Source: Gnetum montanum (Eukaryota > Streptophyta > Gnetopsida > Gnetales > Gnetaceae). Taken from it: a stretch of 64,000 nt of DNA. Numbering within the stretch: position 1 is the first letter of the stretch; every line of letters begins with the position of its first letter. Of the stretch, positions 1 to 11,140 are shown one piece after another. Where the stretch lies: contig MNCI01007580.1 of the NCBI GenBank assembly GCA_015680685.1, positions 80,618-144,617 of the forward strand. The letters are read 5' to 3'. The translations under genes and the position numbers were made by a program. The notes beneath the pieces were generated by a model. The model was not told the DNA's origin. It saw only the letters and a program-made list of their open reading frames with translations, and did not search any database.

Positions 1-1620
1 CGAAATAGAATTTACAACTGTACCAATAAAGTACAAAACAGAGGGCTTCGATGCCAGAAATGAAATTGGAGTGTTATATTAGAATGTGGTAAACACAACT
101 AAGCATTGCAGAACGTTTGGTAGAAGAAATACCAGACTATGGTTATGCAGTTCCACAATATGTAATGTAACTAGCATACTACGAAAGAGGGTTCTATGTT
201 GCACGCCAACTAGCATGATTGGAATGCGAACACTACTGATCATGTGAAAGAATCTGGTACAAAATATGAATTATTAAAAGAGAAGAGCAGCCTGAAGGAG
301 AGTTCAAAGAGGTTGCCAGGTTAGATACGTTCAAAATTAAAACTAGACCAGATGAGAGTTTGGATAAGATCCTAAGATGGAAGACTGAACCTATCGAAGC
401 TCACGTTAGATCTAGAATAAGCTCACGTTAGATCTAGAATTAGGAAGAAATTAGATTATGAAATCTGAGTCACAGCCTGAGATGTAGAAATCGCACATCA
501 CTATGCATTTGATAGGTTGGAAACTAGAGTTTTCTACTTGTGGAAGATGGTAAGCATGCATAAAGGAAAAGAGTTCCGTACTAAGATCCATGCTGATAAA
601 AGTTTCGATAGCATTAGAGGTTCATGATGAATGAGCAAAGTATTGTACTAAGGAATTTTGAAACCAAAAATGGTTATATTTGGTCCAGGCCATTGTTCTA
701 TGGAACATATTCAAAGTGAAATAATTGATTGGAGAATTGTACTAGAAGGAAATGGAAGGTGAGAAAAAGAAGTTCACTGTAATATATCTGTTGGAGTATA
801 CAATATATAGTGGTGTAGCTGGTGTACACAATAAGCCAAAAATCAAATCAAGTAAAACTGTAGAAGGATAGAACCATAAGATGAACAATAAATAGAAATA
901 GTGAAATTTCAAGGGGACTTTTCATTCTCGTATTTTAACAATTTGTAAAAGGAGAATAGTTTCATATTATAGATTGTGTTTTCTCATATTTTTAGAACAA
1001 TGACCAAGTGAGGATAAAAGCCATTTAAAACTTTACAACAAAAATATAGAAGATTAATAAACGAGCCTTATAAAATCTTTTGCAATAAGGGGGAGAATAC
1101 TAAAATGCAAGCATTGTACGCTGTTAACACAATATTGTATATGTGATGGGGAGGGTTAAGAATTATGGCCCCGTACCTACTAAATCTACTTATAAAATAT
1201 TTTATTAGCAAACAAACAAGACTGTTTAGAGAAAAGATCTGATGCTTCAAACCCATGTCTCCTAGAAACACATTCTGGGACAACGGGAACTCAATGGAAA
1301 GGTTTTTCAAGCATAGCAAATATAATAATAATAATGATACACGATTATCAACTAGCAAGGGAGAGCTTGTGGATAGATAACTCATGAGCACAGACTGACT
1401 CATGTATCTGCTTTTTAAAAAAATTTAAAATATCAGACTAAAGAAAACATGACATCATCAATTAAGTTTACAATTCTAATTTTCAAATTTGAAGAATTTA
1501 ATGCTTTATTCTAATCTTGATGTTTGCTTTTGCTATAGTTAATTAAATATTGATATCCTTTAACTCGATGTAATGATATAGTTAATAGGTTGATACAATT
1601 AATGAAATATTATTTTACAA
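1..1620. other. AT-rich stretch without a recognisable gene
   Basis: All six frames are broken by frequent stops and no conserved motif was recognised. The stretch lies just upstream (in + sense) of a decayed LINE polymerase and could be the remnant of its 5' half, but I could not identify endonuclease motifs. The only clear structure is a short perfect tandem duplication at 397-440. Confidence 0.4.
397..440. repeat. 22-bp perfect tandem duplication
   Basis: The unit beginning AAGCTCACGTTAG occurs twice back to back (397-418 and 419-440) with no mismatch, so it is a young slippage or repair duplication in otherwise decayed DNA. Confidence 0.85.
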
Positions 1621-2333
1621 CTTTTAGTCTTTGCAGGTGATGTAGCACTAATTGCAAATTAAGAAATATGATTAAAAGCAATGTTGCATCAAATAGAGAA
1701 GTTTAGTAAATGTTCAAAAATGAAGATGAACATTGACGAAACAAAAGTGCTAATTTTTGGAACTAATAAAAGAGGCGACCCTTTTTAGCTAAAAAATAAA
1801 AAAATCAGGAATGTTGAGAAGTATAGATATTCAGGAGTTGAATGCTCTCAAAATTATAAGTGGAAGCACTGTTTGTTAATGGCTGGAAGGCTTTATATAC
1901 GATAAAGAACATATGTAGTAATCACAATATTTGGACATAGAGAATTCAAAAATATCTTTTTCAAATAATTGTAAAAGCTACAATGCTTTATGGATATGTA
2001 ATGTGAGGCCTAGGTCTTGATTAGGCATGCTGGAAGAAAATTGAAAAGCCTCAAGCATAATTCTTGTTGGATAAATTCAAGGTGAAAACTCAATTTCCAT
2101 ATGCAATAAACATATTTGTTGCCATTGGAAGCTAAAGCAATGTATTGGTTCTTAAACATTCAACTTGAATAGTAAAAATAGCAATAAGATCTCAAGAGAG
2201 GGGTGATGCCATGATGAAAGACTAGCTTAAAAAAGAGGGTATTGAAAATATTGATGTAATAATAAATTCAGAACAAGCTTGGAAACTTGCTATGGAGAAA
2301 ATTTTAGAGAGATGGCAAAATTAGGTGTACATA

Positions 2334-2365
<32 letters not shown>

Positions 2366-2960
2366 AGCTTTCATTTTAGGGTTAAAACATTACAGGAGGT
2401 AGGCATGATGAAGTAGAATATCTACATGTAATAATTCTAATATCAATGAGAGCATTGATTATTAAAGTAAGAATGAGATCAAATCACCTCTAAATTGAAA
2501 CTAGAAGATGGAATGATAAGTAGATGAAGATAAAATATGTCGATTGTGTTTACTAAAAGTAGTAGAAGATGAACCTGCCACCACCGGAAATTTTCACTGT
2601 GGATTTCTAATACATTACCCAAAATTTTCTCAAAAAAAGAAAAAGAAAGAAAGAAAGAAAGAAAGAAAGGTAGTAGAAGATGAGAAACATATATTATTAG
2701 AATGTTGCAAAACAAATTTTTTCAGAAAAAATGACAAATCTCTAGTCAATCTTTATATCAGCTGTTCAAATTACTAGTGTTAGTTCTAGAGAATTATGAA
2801 GAAGTGTTCAAGTTACATAACTATTAGATACATTTGTTTCATTGGATTTGTGACTGATATATTTTGCACAAGTTAATTTGTTTGACAAATCCTTTGCATC
2901 TATATGAACATAATGTAATATCAGTTTCAACTTTAATGAAGTATTATTTTAATGAATGGT
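1621..2960 (+). pseudogene. Decayed non-LTR retrotransposon (LINE) reverse transcriptase and C-terminal region
   Basis: Around 1636-1670 the + strand reads AGDVALIAN, a worn version of the polymerase signature (A)DDvvLia with one catalytic aspartate changed to glycine. It is followed by a stretch like 'mkmNidetKvlifgt' (about 1720-1765), which is the usual continuation in LINE polymerases, and later by a 'YGyvmwgl' block near 1995. At about 2455-2530 it reads like the LINE tail 'lR.gsh.L.ie.rRw', and at 2535-2720 like CRLCLLKVVEDEKHILLECC, a Cys/His finger typical of LINE C-termini. Many stops and frameshifts show it is long dead. The LINE clade (RTE/Jockey-like versus L1) cannot be set from this. 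Basis: motif reading by eye. Confidence 0.6.
2559..2683 (+). mobile_element. Small retro-inserted sequence (97 bp) with 14-bp target site duplication
   Basis: The 14-mer GTAGTAGAAGATGA occurs at 2559-2572 and again at 2670-2683. Between them lie 97 bp (2573-2669) that begin with an unrelated unique-looking sequence and end in an A-rich tail with repeated GAAA. Removing the insert and one repeat restores an open frame through the Cys/His finger of the surrounding LINE relic. A long target duplication plus an A-rich 3' tail is the hallmark of LINE-driven (target-primed) retroposition of a short RNA. No tRNA or 7SL-like head was recognised in the insert. Confidence 0.8.
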
Positions 2961-4290
2961 CAAGCTCTTTTTTTTTCTGTTTTTTTTTTTGCGAAAAGTT
3001 TGGGGATATGTATTAATACAAAAACAAGAAATATTTACATCAAATGGAGAGAGGGAGAAGTACCCCCTAAGATCAAAACGTTGTAAAAACCCTGCATGTT
3101 TCAATTAGGCCACACAATGGACTAGGACAACACAAAATCAGTCCATCATTATGGACACCTACATAGTTGTCAAACCTCCTAAGTTGTAAGAAAAGGAATG
3201 GTACCAAAGTAGAGAAAAACAAAGGATAACAAAGGCCCCAAAGTAGTAGGGCCTAGTATCAACTAGCCACAAACACAAAAACCTAAAAACCAATAACAGC
3301 AAGAGGGGATCCTAGCCCCAATTCCTACATCGACCTATGCAATCAGGTGCATGGGCATATTGCCTATTCTTGGTAGTGGATCGCATCAATAACTGCTTGA
3401 TGCCTTTTAGTATCCATAAATGTTGCAGCCTGTTGAAACTCCTTGTATTCTTCCTCCTTTTGGTGGCGCTCTACTTCACTCCCTAGGGCATTAGGATGGA
3501 GTTTGCTAGAGGTTCCTCTAATGTATCTCCACAAAGCAACCCAGGATGTATTGTGGTTAACTTTCATGATGACATAAGGGCACTTGTTGTGCTGGAACCA
3601 ATGATGAATATTGGTTTCATATGCTAAGTCTTGTTGGCGTTGCAATTGCTCCTCCTCCAAGTGATCTTGTTCTCTTTGCTTTGCCTTTGCGGTCTCGCGA
3701 GTAACCCTCTCTTGCTAATTCCTAAGAAGCTCTTGTTGGGCTTGCATGTGCATCTTTGCTTCAACCTTGTTCTTGTTGGCGGCCTCCCTCAAATTGCGCT
3801 TCCTTAGTTCCTCTTTCGCCTCTTCTTCAAATCGTGCCTTCTTAGTTCCTCTTTTGCCTCTTCTTTGTGTTGTAAGATCACATGTTCGAGTGTCCAGCTG
3901 AATTCCTCCTCTTGTTGTTGCCATTTTGCCTCCCAAAGTGCCCTTTCCTCCAAATAGGCAGCCTTAATCAAATCTACTACAAAGATCTATCACTAGGCCT
4001 CCTTAGTAGGGGGTTCTTGTTCTGTGTCCGCCTCAACCTTGACCCCATCCTTCACGGGGTTTTGCGCATAGGGCTAATGTTGTTCATAAACAACAATGAT
4101 AGGGTGATCCGGTTGTGGTGTTAGAGGTTGCACCACCTGCCACAGAGCAAGAATGAGACCTGAATCGTGGCCCCGTTGCTAACGTTGTAGGGAAGCAAGG
4201 AAAAATTTGGGGAGTTTCACATTGCTTCCCTGCCACAAACACTTTAGGAAGGCAAAGTGCTCTCCTTGGAGCTTCCAAATGTTACTTGAC
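2961..4290 (-). pseudogene. Unrecognised minus-strand coding remnant, charged coiled-coil type, possibly an L1 3' end
   Basis: On the minus strand, frames covering 3364-3660 and 3715-3936 encode Glu/Lys/Arg/Gln-rich, probably coiled-coil peptides; they lie close together and may be one broken reading frame. A T-rich run at 2968-2992 could be the poly-A tail of a minus-strand, 5'-truncated LINE copy. The character of the peptides (Gln/Glu/Lys-rich) resembles the extreme C-terminal part of the L1 at 24600-24840, which is the reason for suggesting an L1 3' fragment. No catalytic motif is present. Confidence 0.3.
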
Positions 4291-4803
4291 TAGATGAAGA
4301 AGCCTTTTTTTTATTAGTTTTCATTATTATATTCTTACAAGTATGTTGAATATGTAAAATATATCTATTTTTATTTTAAAAATAGAAATATTTCCACTGC
4401 ATTTCGACCTATCCCTTGAAAGTACCCCACATTCCCAAACTTGTTTAGGAACGTATTCCTCATTCTTGTGTTCCCACACTTGAGGAGGCATAGCTTTAAC
4501 CAACATACAATCCTTGCTACAAAAAACTAAATCATCACCAAGATCAATTTTGTAGGAGGGCCCCACAAAAAGCTAGTTATGAACATTAGCGAGTGTAAAA
4601 AGCTAGTCATCAAGTACACATGAACATGAAAAAACATGTAGCACATACATGTAAGATATGAGGAAGCTGAGAATAGTGGTTGTGATAAGTTGGAAATGGG
4701 ATATGCTAGAAGCCTATTAATATGAAGACCATATTGTCCAATGTTTGGAGAAGTAGGAGACCTTAAACACATAGTTTTGTGCTCAACTTAGTGACATCAA
4801 ACC
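4291..4803. other. Unassigned sequence left of the three-LTR complex
   Basis: AT-rich, no sustained reading frame with recognisable motifs. The last five bases (4799-4803, AAACC) are the left target-site copy of the LTR complex. The sequence resumes after the complex at 17388, so this is probably part of the same host intron or intergenic region. Confidence 0.4.
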
Positions 4804-5626
4804 TGATGAGCAGCAAGGTACCCCTATGCCCAACCATATGAATCACAAGCGTTCATGCGTGATCCGGTCGAATTCCGTAGACCTTAAGTTCTTAAGTACA
4901 CTAGTTCTAAGATGTGAAATCTAATTGGAACGATCGTTGTCTTCTCAGTTCCACTCGTGAAGTACAAGTATATGGTTAAGTGCAATAGAGGTATGTGATT
5001 TTTATCACTTTGTATTTTATAAATTTAATTTCCTAGACAATAATGAAAGGTAGAGTAATGTAATATCTAATTAACCTACTGCCTAACTAGCCTAACACAA
5101 GTACCCGTTCCCACTCCCCGGACACATCTTGAACGCACGTAGTGTTGCTGGGTTACCAAATGTGAAGCATTTCTAGGTTACCAAGTGCTACACGTATGCT
5201 TGAAGTGGTTGTGATTGTGTTCATTAACAACTGGAAATTAATTGCTTAACGAAAATGCATTAAATTAAAGTGCATGAATAATAAATGCATTAAAGGAAAT
5301 ATTAATCTATTCTCTGTGCTGCAAGGATTATCAAAAGGGCTTGTCTTTATTCCCATCACACTGCTGTGCTTAGGTACATCAGTGCTTGGATAAAGGTCTG
5401 TACACACTTAGACTCCTGCTGCAGGCACTCAGGAAATATTCTAACTCTAGAGAAAACAAATTGCAAGAGCTTCGCTATGCTATCACAAAAACTATATGAA
5501 AATCATGAGCCCAAGTGCTATATTTATAGGCTAGCATATACCCCGCGATATCAGATATTCGACATCGCGTCTTAGGCTCTGACATTGGGTATCCGATATC
5601 GGAGCAGATCAAAACATGATTCATCA
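4804..5626 (-). repeat. LTR 1 (3' LTR of the gag-pol unit)
   Basis: About 823 bp, starting TGATGAGCAGC and ending GATTCATCA in + orientation. It matches 13760-14569 and 16559-17382 along its length at roughly 90 percent by eye. On the minus strand a TATA-like TATAAATATAG (about 5518-5530) lies downstream of a U3 stretch rich in GATATC-type words (about 5537-5605). Just outside the right edge a G-rich tract on the minus strand (5627-5640) is the polypurine tract. Confidence 0.92.
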
Positions 5627-7534
5627 TACCCCTACGACTAAATGAAAACTCGTCCTTGAGTGAAGAAAGGGAGAAATAAGTTCCTTACAAAATATTGGGA
5701 AGGTATGAGATTATTGATTGATATGTAACTTGGCTTAGATGGAGCATACAAATTCTTAGTGCCCAATTATACGGATTGCAATCTTTTACAAAATTGGGTG
5801 TTCATGACAAGAGAAGAGAACACCATGGACAAAATTGACATCCAACTCCTCTGGTAGCTGAAGAGCAAGGGAGAAGATTCAATGATCATGAATAGTTTTC
5901 ATCACATGGTGTTGCTGCTCATCCATTGGTGAAGATAGTCCTGCTTTTAGTACATGCTTTCCACTACAATCACAACAAAATCACGGATTAGTGTGCAATG
6001 TGTAACATATAGCTTTGAAGTTCCTTGTCTTGTCGATGGTTACACTTGGCTAGGTTGTGATTGTGATGAATGGATTTAGTTAATAGTGTTAGCAGGAAAG
6101 TTGATAAATAGGGTAAAATGGATAGGCGGTCCATTAAATTTAAAAAGTTCAAATGCGAGGAAATGCTTGAAGAGGGTTTAAGAATTCACAATAGTAACTA
6201 TAAAAGGTTTCACTGAAAAACATTGTGAAGATGCGCACAATTGGATGTCATTGATGAGGTAAACAAAAAGATTTGATTGTAAGAGTGTCTAAGGATAAAG
6301 AACTTAACTAACCCAACCAAAAGATATGCAAGTGGGTCCTCCCCAAAGCAGGCACATGCCTTTTATTGCCCTTGCATAACTTCAAACCGAGGAGTTCGTG
6401 GGCTCCATGGATAATTAATGGTTATGGAAAGTTAAATACAAAAACCTAGAAGAAACTACCTAAGAATTCAACACATCAAACCAGGACATCGAACAAGAAC
6501 ATGTAACCAGCAGTGAGGTGAGACATGGAAAGCATAGGTGGAAGAAAGAGAGAGTGGAATGGAGTTCTTGATTAAGGTCACATGAAGTCCCTTGTGATTT
6601 TATGGTTAAATGACTTGATAAGATCCATCCTTAGTTCAAATCAAGACCAGCCATGTTCAGTGACTTCGCATTGCCATTCTAAGACCAGTCCACTCCCTTG
6701 AGACACAAGAGTGCTTCCACAGAACAACCAGCGCTCTTTATTAGAGAAGAAAAGAGAAGTAGGAAGTGAGGAAGGGCCTTAGTTAGAGGGGACCTTTAGG
6801 CATGGGTAACATGTCTTTCTAGTTCCATAACTAGTGCTTGTAGCCCTTGTATTTTGTTTAAGGGGTGTGCTTTAAATTTCCATCATTTTTTTTATGAGAA
6901 CCACACCATGCAAAGACTTATTTAACTTCCTTTTATTGGTCACCACAAAATAGAAAGAAATCCATGAAAACACACATGCACCGAAGCAAGCATAAAAGTG
7001 CAAAGAATACCGAATTCCCTTGAAATCACACCTTGTTCAAACCTTTAAACCCTTTCCAAATCTAGAAACTACCAAAATCACAAATTTGTTATAGTTTTAT
7101 TAATGAAAAAGGGATTGCACATTTCGAGAACAAGGAAAACCATAGAGTTTTGTGGATGGGTGGATGTTGTAAACTCATTGCTTGTTGCATGAAAAAAAAA
7201 ACCTGTCCTAATTATCCGTAACAAAATTCAAAGCTAGAATCCAAACATCAACAATCAAATAATTGAATAGTACATACCACCATCAAGCAACGAAGTACCA
7301 CTGTGCTTGGCACTTATCAACAAGAAGTTAGAAAAATGCACCAGAATAAAACAAAATATAAAATATAGAAGAAAGTGTAAAATATTCAAGAAATAGCAAA
7401 TGTACCAATGATGGTGTAAAACAAAAATTAGAAAAGATTAATAACATGAAAACAAAAAGATGTAAAATAAAGAATGTGTAAAACAAAAATGTGTAAAACA
7501 AAAAGGGTGAAAAATTGAGGAGCCACTTATATAG
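5627..7534 (-). other. 3' noncoding region of the gypsy unit
   Basis: About 1.9 kb between the end of pol and the 3' LTR with no sustained reading frame. It begins next to the LTR with the polypurine tract and the block whose complement reads GAGGACGAGTTTTCAT-like, conserved in every gypsy copy of this window. It also holds a conserved block near 6332-6352 (GTGGGTCCTCCCCAAAG core) that recurs at 15272, 28234, 33317 and 59039. Confidence 0.7.
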
Positions 7535-8830
7535 TTAGCATGGATGGCCATCTCCCCCACAATTGAGTTGAAAGGAGGAGAGCCGAAATATTGAGTGTGG
7601 TTGTCCATTCGATGAGGCGTTTGTTGTATTCGCTGGCTTATGCTTGTGGAAAGGTTTGACTAGTTGTATGTTGACCAATTGTTTTTTGTATGGGCTCTCA
7701 GGTTTGTAGATTATCATGGCCCCAAAAGGAAAAGTTTCTAAATTATATAAGGTCCTTCTCACAATGTTTGGAACTTAGTTCATTGAGGTACATGTTTGGG
7801 ATTCTAGTAGAGAACCCTATCTCTCGGTTGAAATTTGACTTTCTTAATTTTAAGGTCATGATGCTTTTTGTTGAATGCCTTGTGCAACTCGTTAGATGAT
7901 AGGGCCACCAATCGGTTTTGGTCTAGCAAGTTGAGATTCATTAATCTTTCTTTTTTTGCTAGGCTCAAGTCAAGGTCGAGGTCATATGCTGTTGAAAGTG
8001 TACGGAGCTTGGATTGAATAGGAAGTGTTGGTAATTTTCCATACACAAGCTCATAGGGAGAATAGCCTATAGGAAGTTTCCATGTTGAGCGGTAAGCCCA
8101 AAGGACATCGTTGAGTTTCGTGCTCTAGTCTTTCCTATATTTGCTAATTGTTCTTGTTAGGATCTTTGTGATTTCTCTATTGGTAACCTCAGCTTGACCA
8201 TTGGCTTGGAGGTGGTAGGATGTTGTGAGTTTATGTTCAACCCCCAAGCGTTGCATGAGCTTCCAAAAGGTAGTGCCTATAAAGTGAGTTCCATTATCAA
8301 AAATTAATGCCTGTGGCACACCAAACCTATTTACAACATTTTGTTGTACAAACCGAGTAGTAGTAGAAGATGTACAGTTGGTGACGGCTGTTGCTTATGC
8401 CCATTTTGTACAATAGTCAATAGCAACTATGATGTACACCTTTCCATTTGACATGGTCATGATGGGACCCATGAAATCAATGCCCCAGATGTCAAAGGGT
8501 TTTAGTAGTTGGATCCATTGTTGAGGTTCCTCCATTTGAGTAGTCATTCCACCATCTTGTTGGCAACGTTCACAAGAGTGGACATATTGATGAGCATCCC
8601 TGAAAATTGTTGGCCAATAGTACCCTGCCATCAGGATTTTAATGGTCGTGTGTCTCCCAGCATAGTGGCCCCTACAAGGACCTTCATGGGCATCTTGGAG
8701 AATGCACAGTTGATAAGCATCAAAGACACACCAATGAACTAGGCCATTGACACACACCTTGTAGAGGTGTTTGTTGATCTCCATGAAGCGTTTCACCTAG
8801 TGAAGAAACTGTTGTTTCTTCCGATGGTCC
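7535..8830 (-). pseudogene. Ty3/gypsy integrase, broken
   Basis: Integrase inserts the element cDNA into the genome. On the minus strand, 8395-8796 encodes a zinc-binding region (C-x2-C visible in HSCERCQQDGG) followed by WGIDFMGP and NGKVYIIVAIDYCTKWA, the start of the catalytic core with its first acidic residue. The segment 8125-8319 continues the core (LIFDNGTHFIG, then SYHLQANGQAEVTNREI, with the second Asp and final Glu). Segments 7804-8046 and 7535-7762 encode a C-terminal GPY/F-like part (FGAMIIYKPES). Stops and frame changes separate the pieces. No chromodomain was seen. Confidence 0.85.
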
Positions 8831-8982
8831 AACTCTTGTGGCATCTCTTGGGTGAGAAGATAGGTGAGAATGCCATCATACCATTTAGGCTCACTGGGCA
8901 ATTGTTCAATTATAGCTCTAGCAAAGAGGAGTTTGTCAGGAAATATATAAGATAGTGGGGTTTTCTCCTCTTTGTTGTCCTA

Positions 8983-10260
8983 TCATAAATGAGACAAGTG
9001 GTTAATGACCACATTCTCAGTGCCCTTTTGATCTACCATTGTAAGATTGAATTCCTGTAAGATCATTAGCCACTGTATGACATGGGGGCTCACCATTGGT
9101 TTGTTCATCAGGAAGCGAATGACATTGTGGTCTATGTGCACAAACACTTTGTATTCAAACACACAGTGCTTGAACTTCTGTAGAGCAAACACCACTACCA
9201 TCAGTTCTTTTTCTGTAATGGTGTAGTTCAATTGTGCACCCACAATACTTTGACTAGTGCAGTGGATGTAATATGGATGTTTCTTGTCATCCATCTGTGT
9301 AAACGCAGCTCCCAAGGCATAGTTTGATGCATCTTTCATGACATGAAATGGTCTAGACCAATCGGGTGCTTGTAGAATTGGAGTTTCTACAAGTTTCTCT
9401 TTCAGTTGTTGGAATGCTTTTTCACATTCCGCGGTCCAAACAAATGAAGCATCTTTCTTTGTCAGCTCCAACAATGGTTTTGTGATCTTAGAGAAATTCT
9501 CTATGAATCGTTGGTAGTAGCTAGTATGTCCAAGGAATGACCAAACATCTTTTACAGTTTCTGGTTGGTGGCTTATTCCTTGAATGACCCTTATTTTTTT
9601 TGGGGTTGACTTCAATTCTTGCTTGTGATATTTTGTGCCCTAATACAATGCCTTCTTGGACCATTAGGTGGCTCTTTTGCCAGTTGAGCCTGAGGTTTGT
9701 CTTGACACATTGTTTCAGTATTTGCTCAAGATGGTCTAAGGCTTGCTCAAATGTAGCTCCATAAGTGGAGAAATCATCCATGAAGACTTCCACATCACTA
9801 CCAATTTGTTGTTGAAAAATGCTTAGGACCAGGTGTTGGAATGTAGTAGGGGCATTGCACAGATCAAAAGGCATCTTGCGATATGCAAAAGTCTCCCAGG
9901 GACTTGTGAATGTTGTTTTGGCTTGGTCCTCTGGTGCGATCTAGATTTGGTTATAGCCACTATAACCATCCAGAAAACTGTAGTAGCAATGCTAGGATAT
10001 TGTGTCTAATACCTGATCAACGAATGACAACAAAAAGTGGTCCTTGAATGTTGCCATATTCAATAGTCGAAAATCATTGTAGACCTACCACTTGCCACCT
10101 TTTTATGGCACAATCATGAGTGAACTAACCCACTCACTATCCGCAATGGGATAAATGAACCCTGCCTTGAGGAGTTGTTCAATTTCCTCCTTGACGATCT
10201 GCTTCAATTTGGGGTTCAATTGTCTTTGTGGCTGCCTCTTTGGCTTCATGGTTAGATCAG
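8983..10260 (-). pseudogene. Ty3/gypsy reverse transcriptase and RNase H, broken
   Basis: The minus strand carries, in order, a decayed palm start near 10100-10230 (AGFIYPIADSEWVS), then MPFDLCNAPTTFQ, the catalytic FMDDFSTYG and LNWQKSHLMVQEGIVLGHKIS (9521-9874), then SFLGHTSYYQRFIENFSKI, the RNase H start with MKDASNYALGAAF, and the H/D-bearing CVFEYKVFVHIDHNVIRFL (8983-9615). FMDDFS is typical of the Tat/Athila side of Ty3/gypsy. There is a frameshift between the polymerase and connection parts (the frames overlap at 9521-9615), plus stops upstream of 9880. The RNase H catalytic DAS motif is kept. Confidence 0.88.
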
Positions 10261-10745
10261 TGGAGATATGATGCTGACATATCCTAGGATCAATCCTTGT
10301 GAGTTTAGGATATGACTAGGCAAAGGTTGTTGACCAACCATTTTGGAACCACGTTTAAGAGCATCTTTTTCTATTTTGGAGCAAGATTGGCATTGATTAT
10401 GATCAGCTTTCCATTTTTCAAGAACACATATTCCATGGTGGCCAATACAGGTTTTAGTTCAAGGGGCTCTTGTTTGAAATTTTTAGGAATTTCCAACTCT
10501 TCTCAGTAGGTATCATCGTTTGCATCATCAGAAAGTTGGTGATAAACTTGCTCTAGTTCATTCATGTTTGCGACATACGCACATGTGAGGCTCTTAGTAG
10601 GTTCCATGCAAAGTGTGCTGCTCTCAGAATCAGTGGTCAGCCACTAGGTGCCCTCTTGTTTTGTGGCTGCTGCATACAAACACTTTTGAATTTCTGCTTC
10701 TAGTGCACACTGCTTGCATGCAGAGATGGATGCTCATTTGATTGT

Positions 10746-11093
10746 TCAAAGTTTCTGCACACAATTTCTCCCTGTGTTATTGTACGCGATGCATGGAACA
10801 CGCTTCTTCTCAATCTTCCCAAATGCTTTTTCTTTAGATATTTCTAGAGAAAGATCTTTGATGCTCATTCTTGTATCAGTGGTGCTTAGCCATGCCCTTC
10901 CCATGATAATTGGGAAGTCCCCTTTGCAATTCTTCATCTTGATCACTAGGAAATCACTAGGTAGGTTCCTTGCAATATACATCTTATGAAAAACTAGGTT
11001 GACACTGGAACCTGAGTTGAGAAGAGCTTTGCATGGTTTATTCCCAGCAATCTGCAAATAAATAAGAGGACTTCTAAGATCTGCTAACTTCAT
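10746..11093 (-). pseudogene. Ty3/gypsy aspartic protease (retropepsin), active site changed
   Basis: Minus-strand peptide with the retropepsin layout: PLIYLQIAGNKPCKALLNSGSSVNLV, then a hydrophobic stretch and IIMGRAWLSTTD. The family active site is D-S/T-G; here the aspartate codon (11016-11018 on +) reads Asn, giving NSGSS. The homologous protease in the element at 37740-37964 keeps DSG. It lies between the proline-rich gag tail and the polymerase, the normal order for these elements. Confidence 0.8.
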
Positions 11094-11140
11094 GGGAAAG
11101 TTTCTAGCATGGATCTAATCAAATATGGTGTGAGTAAGCA

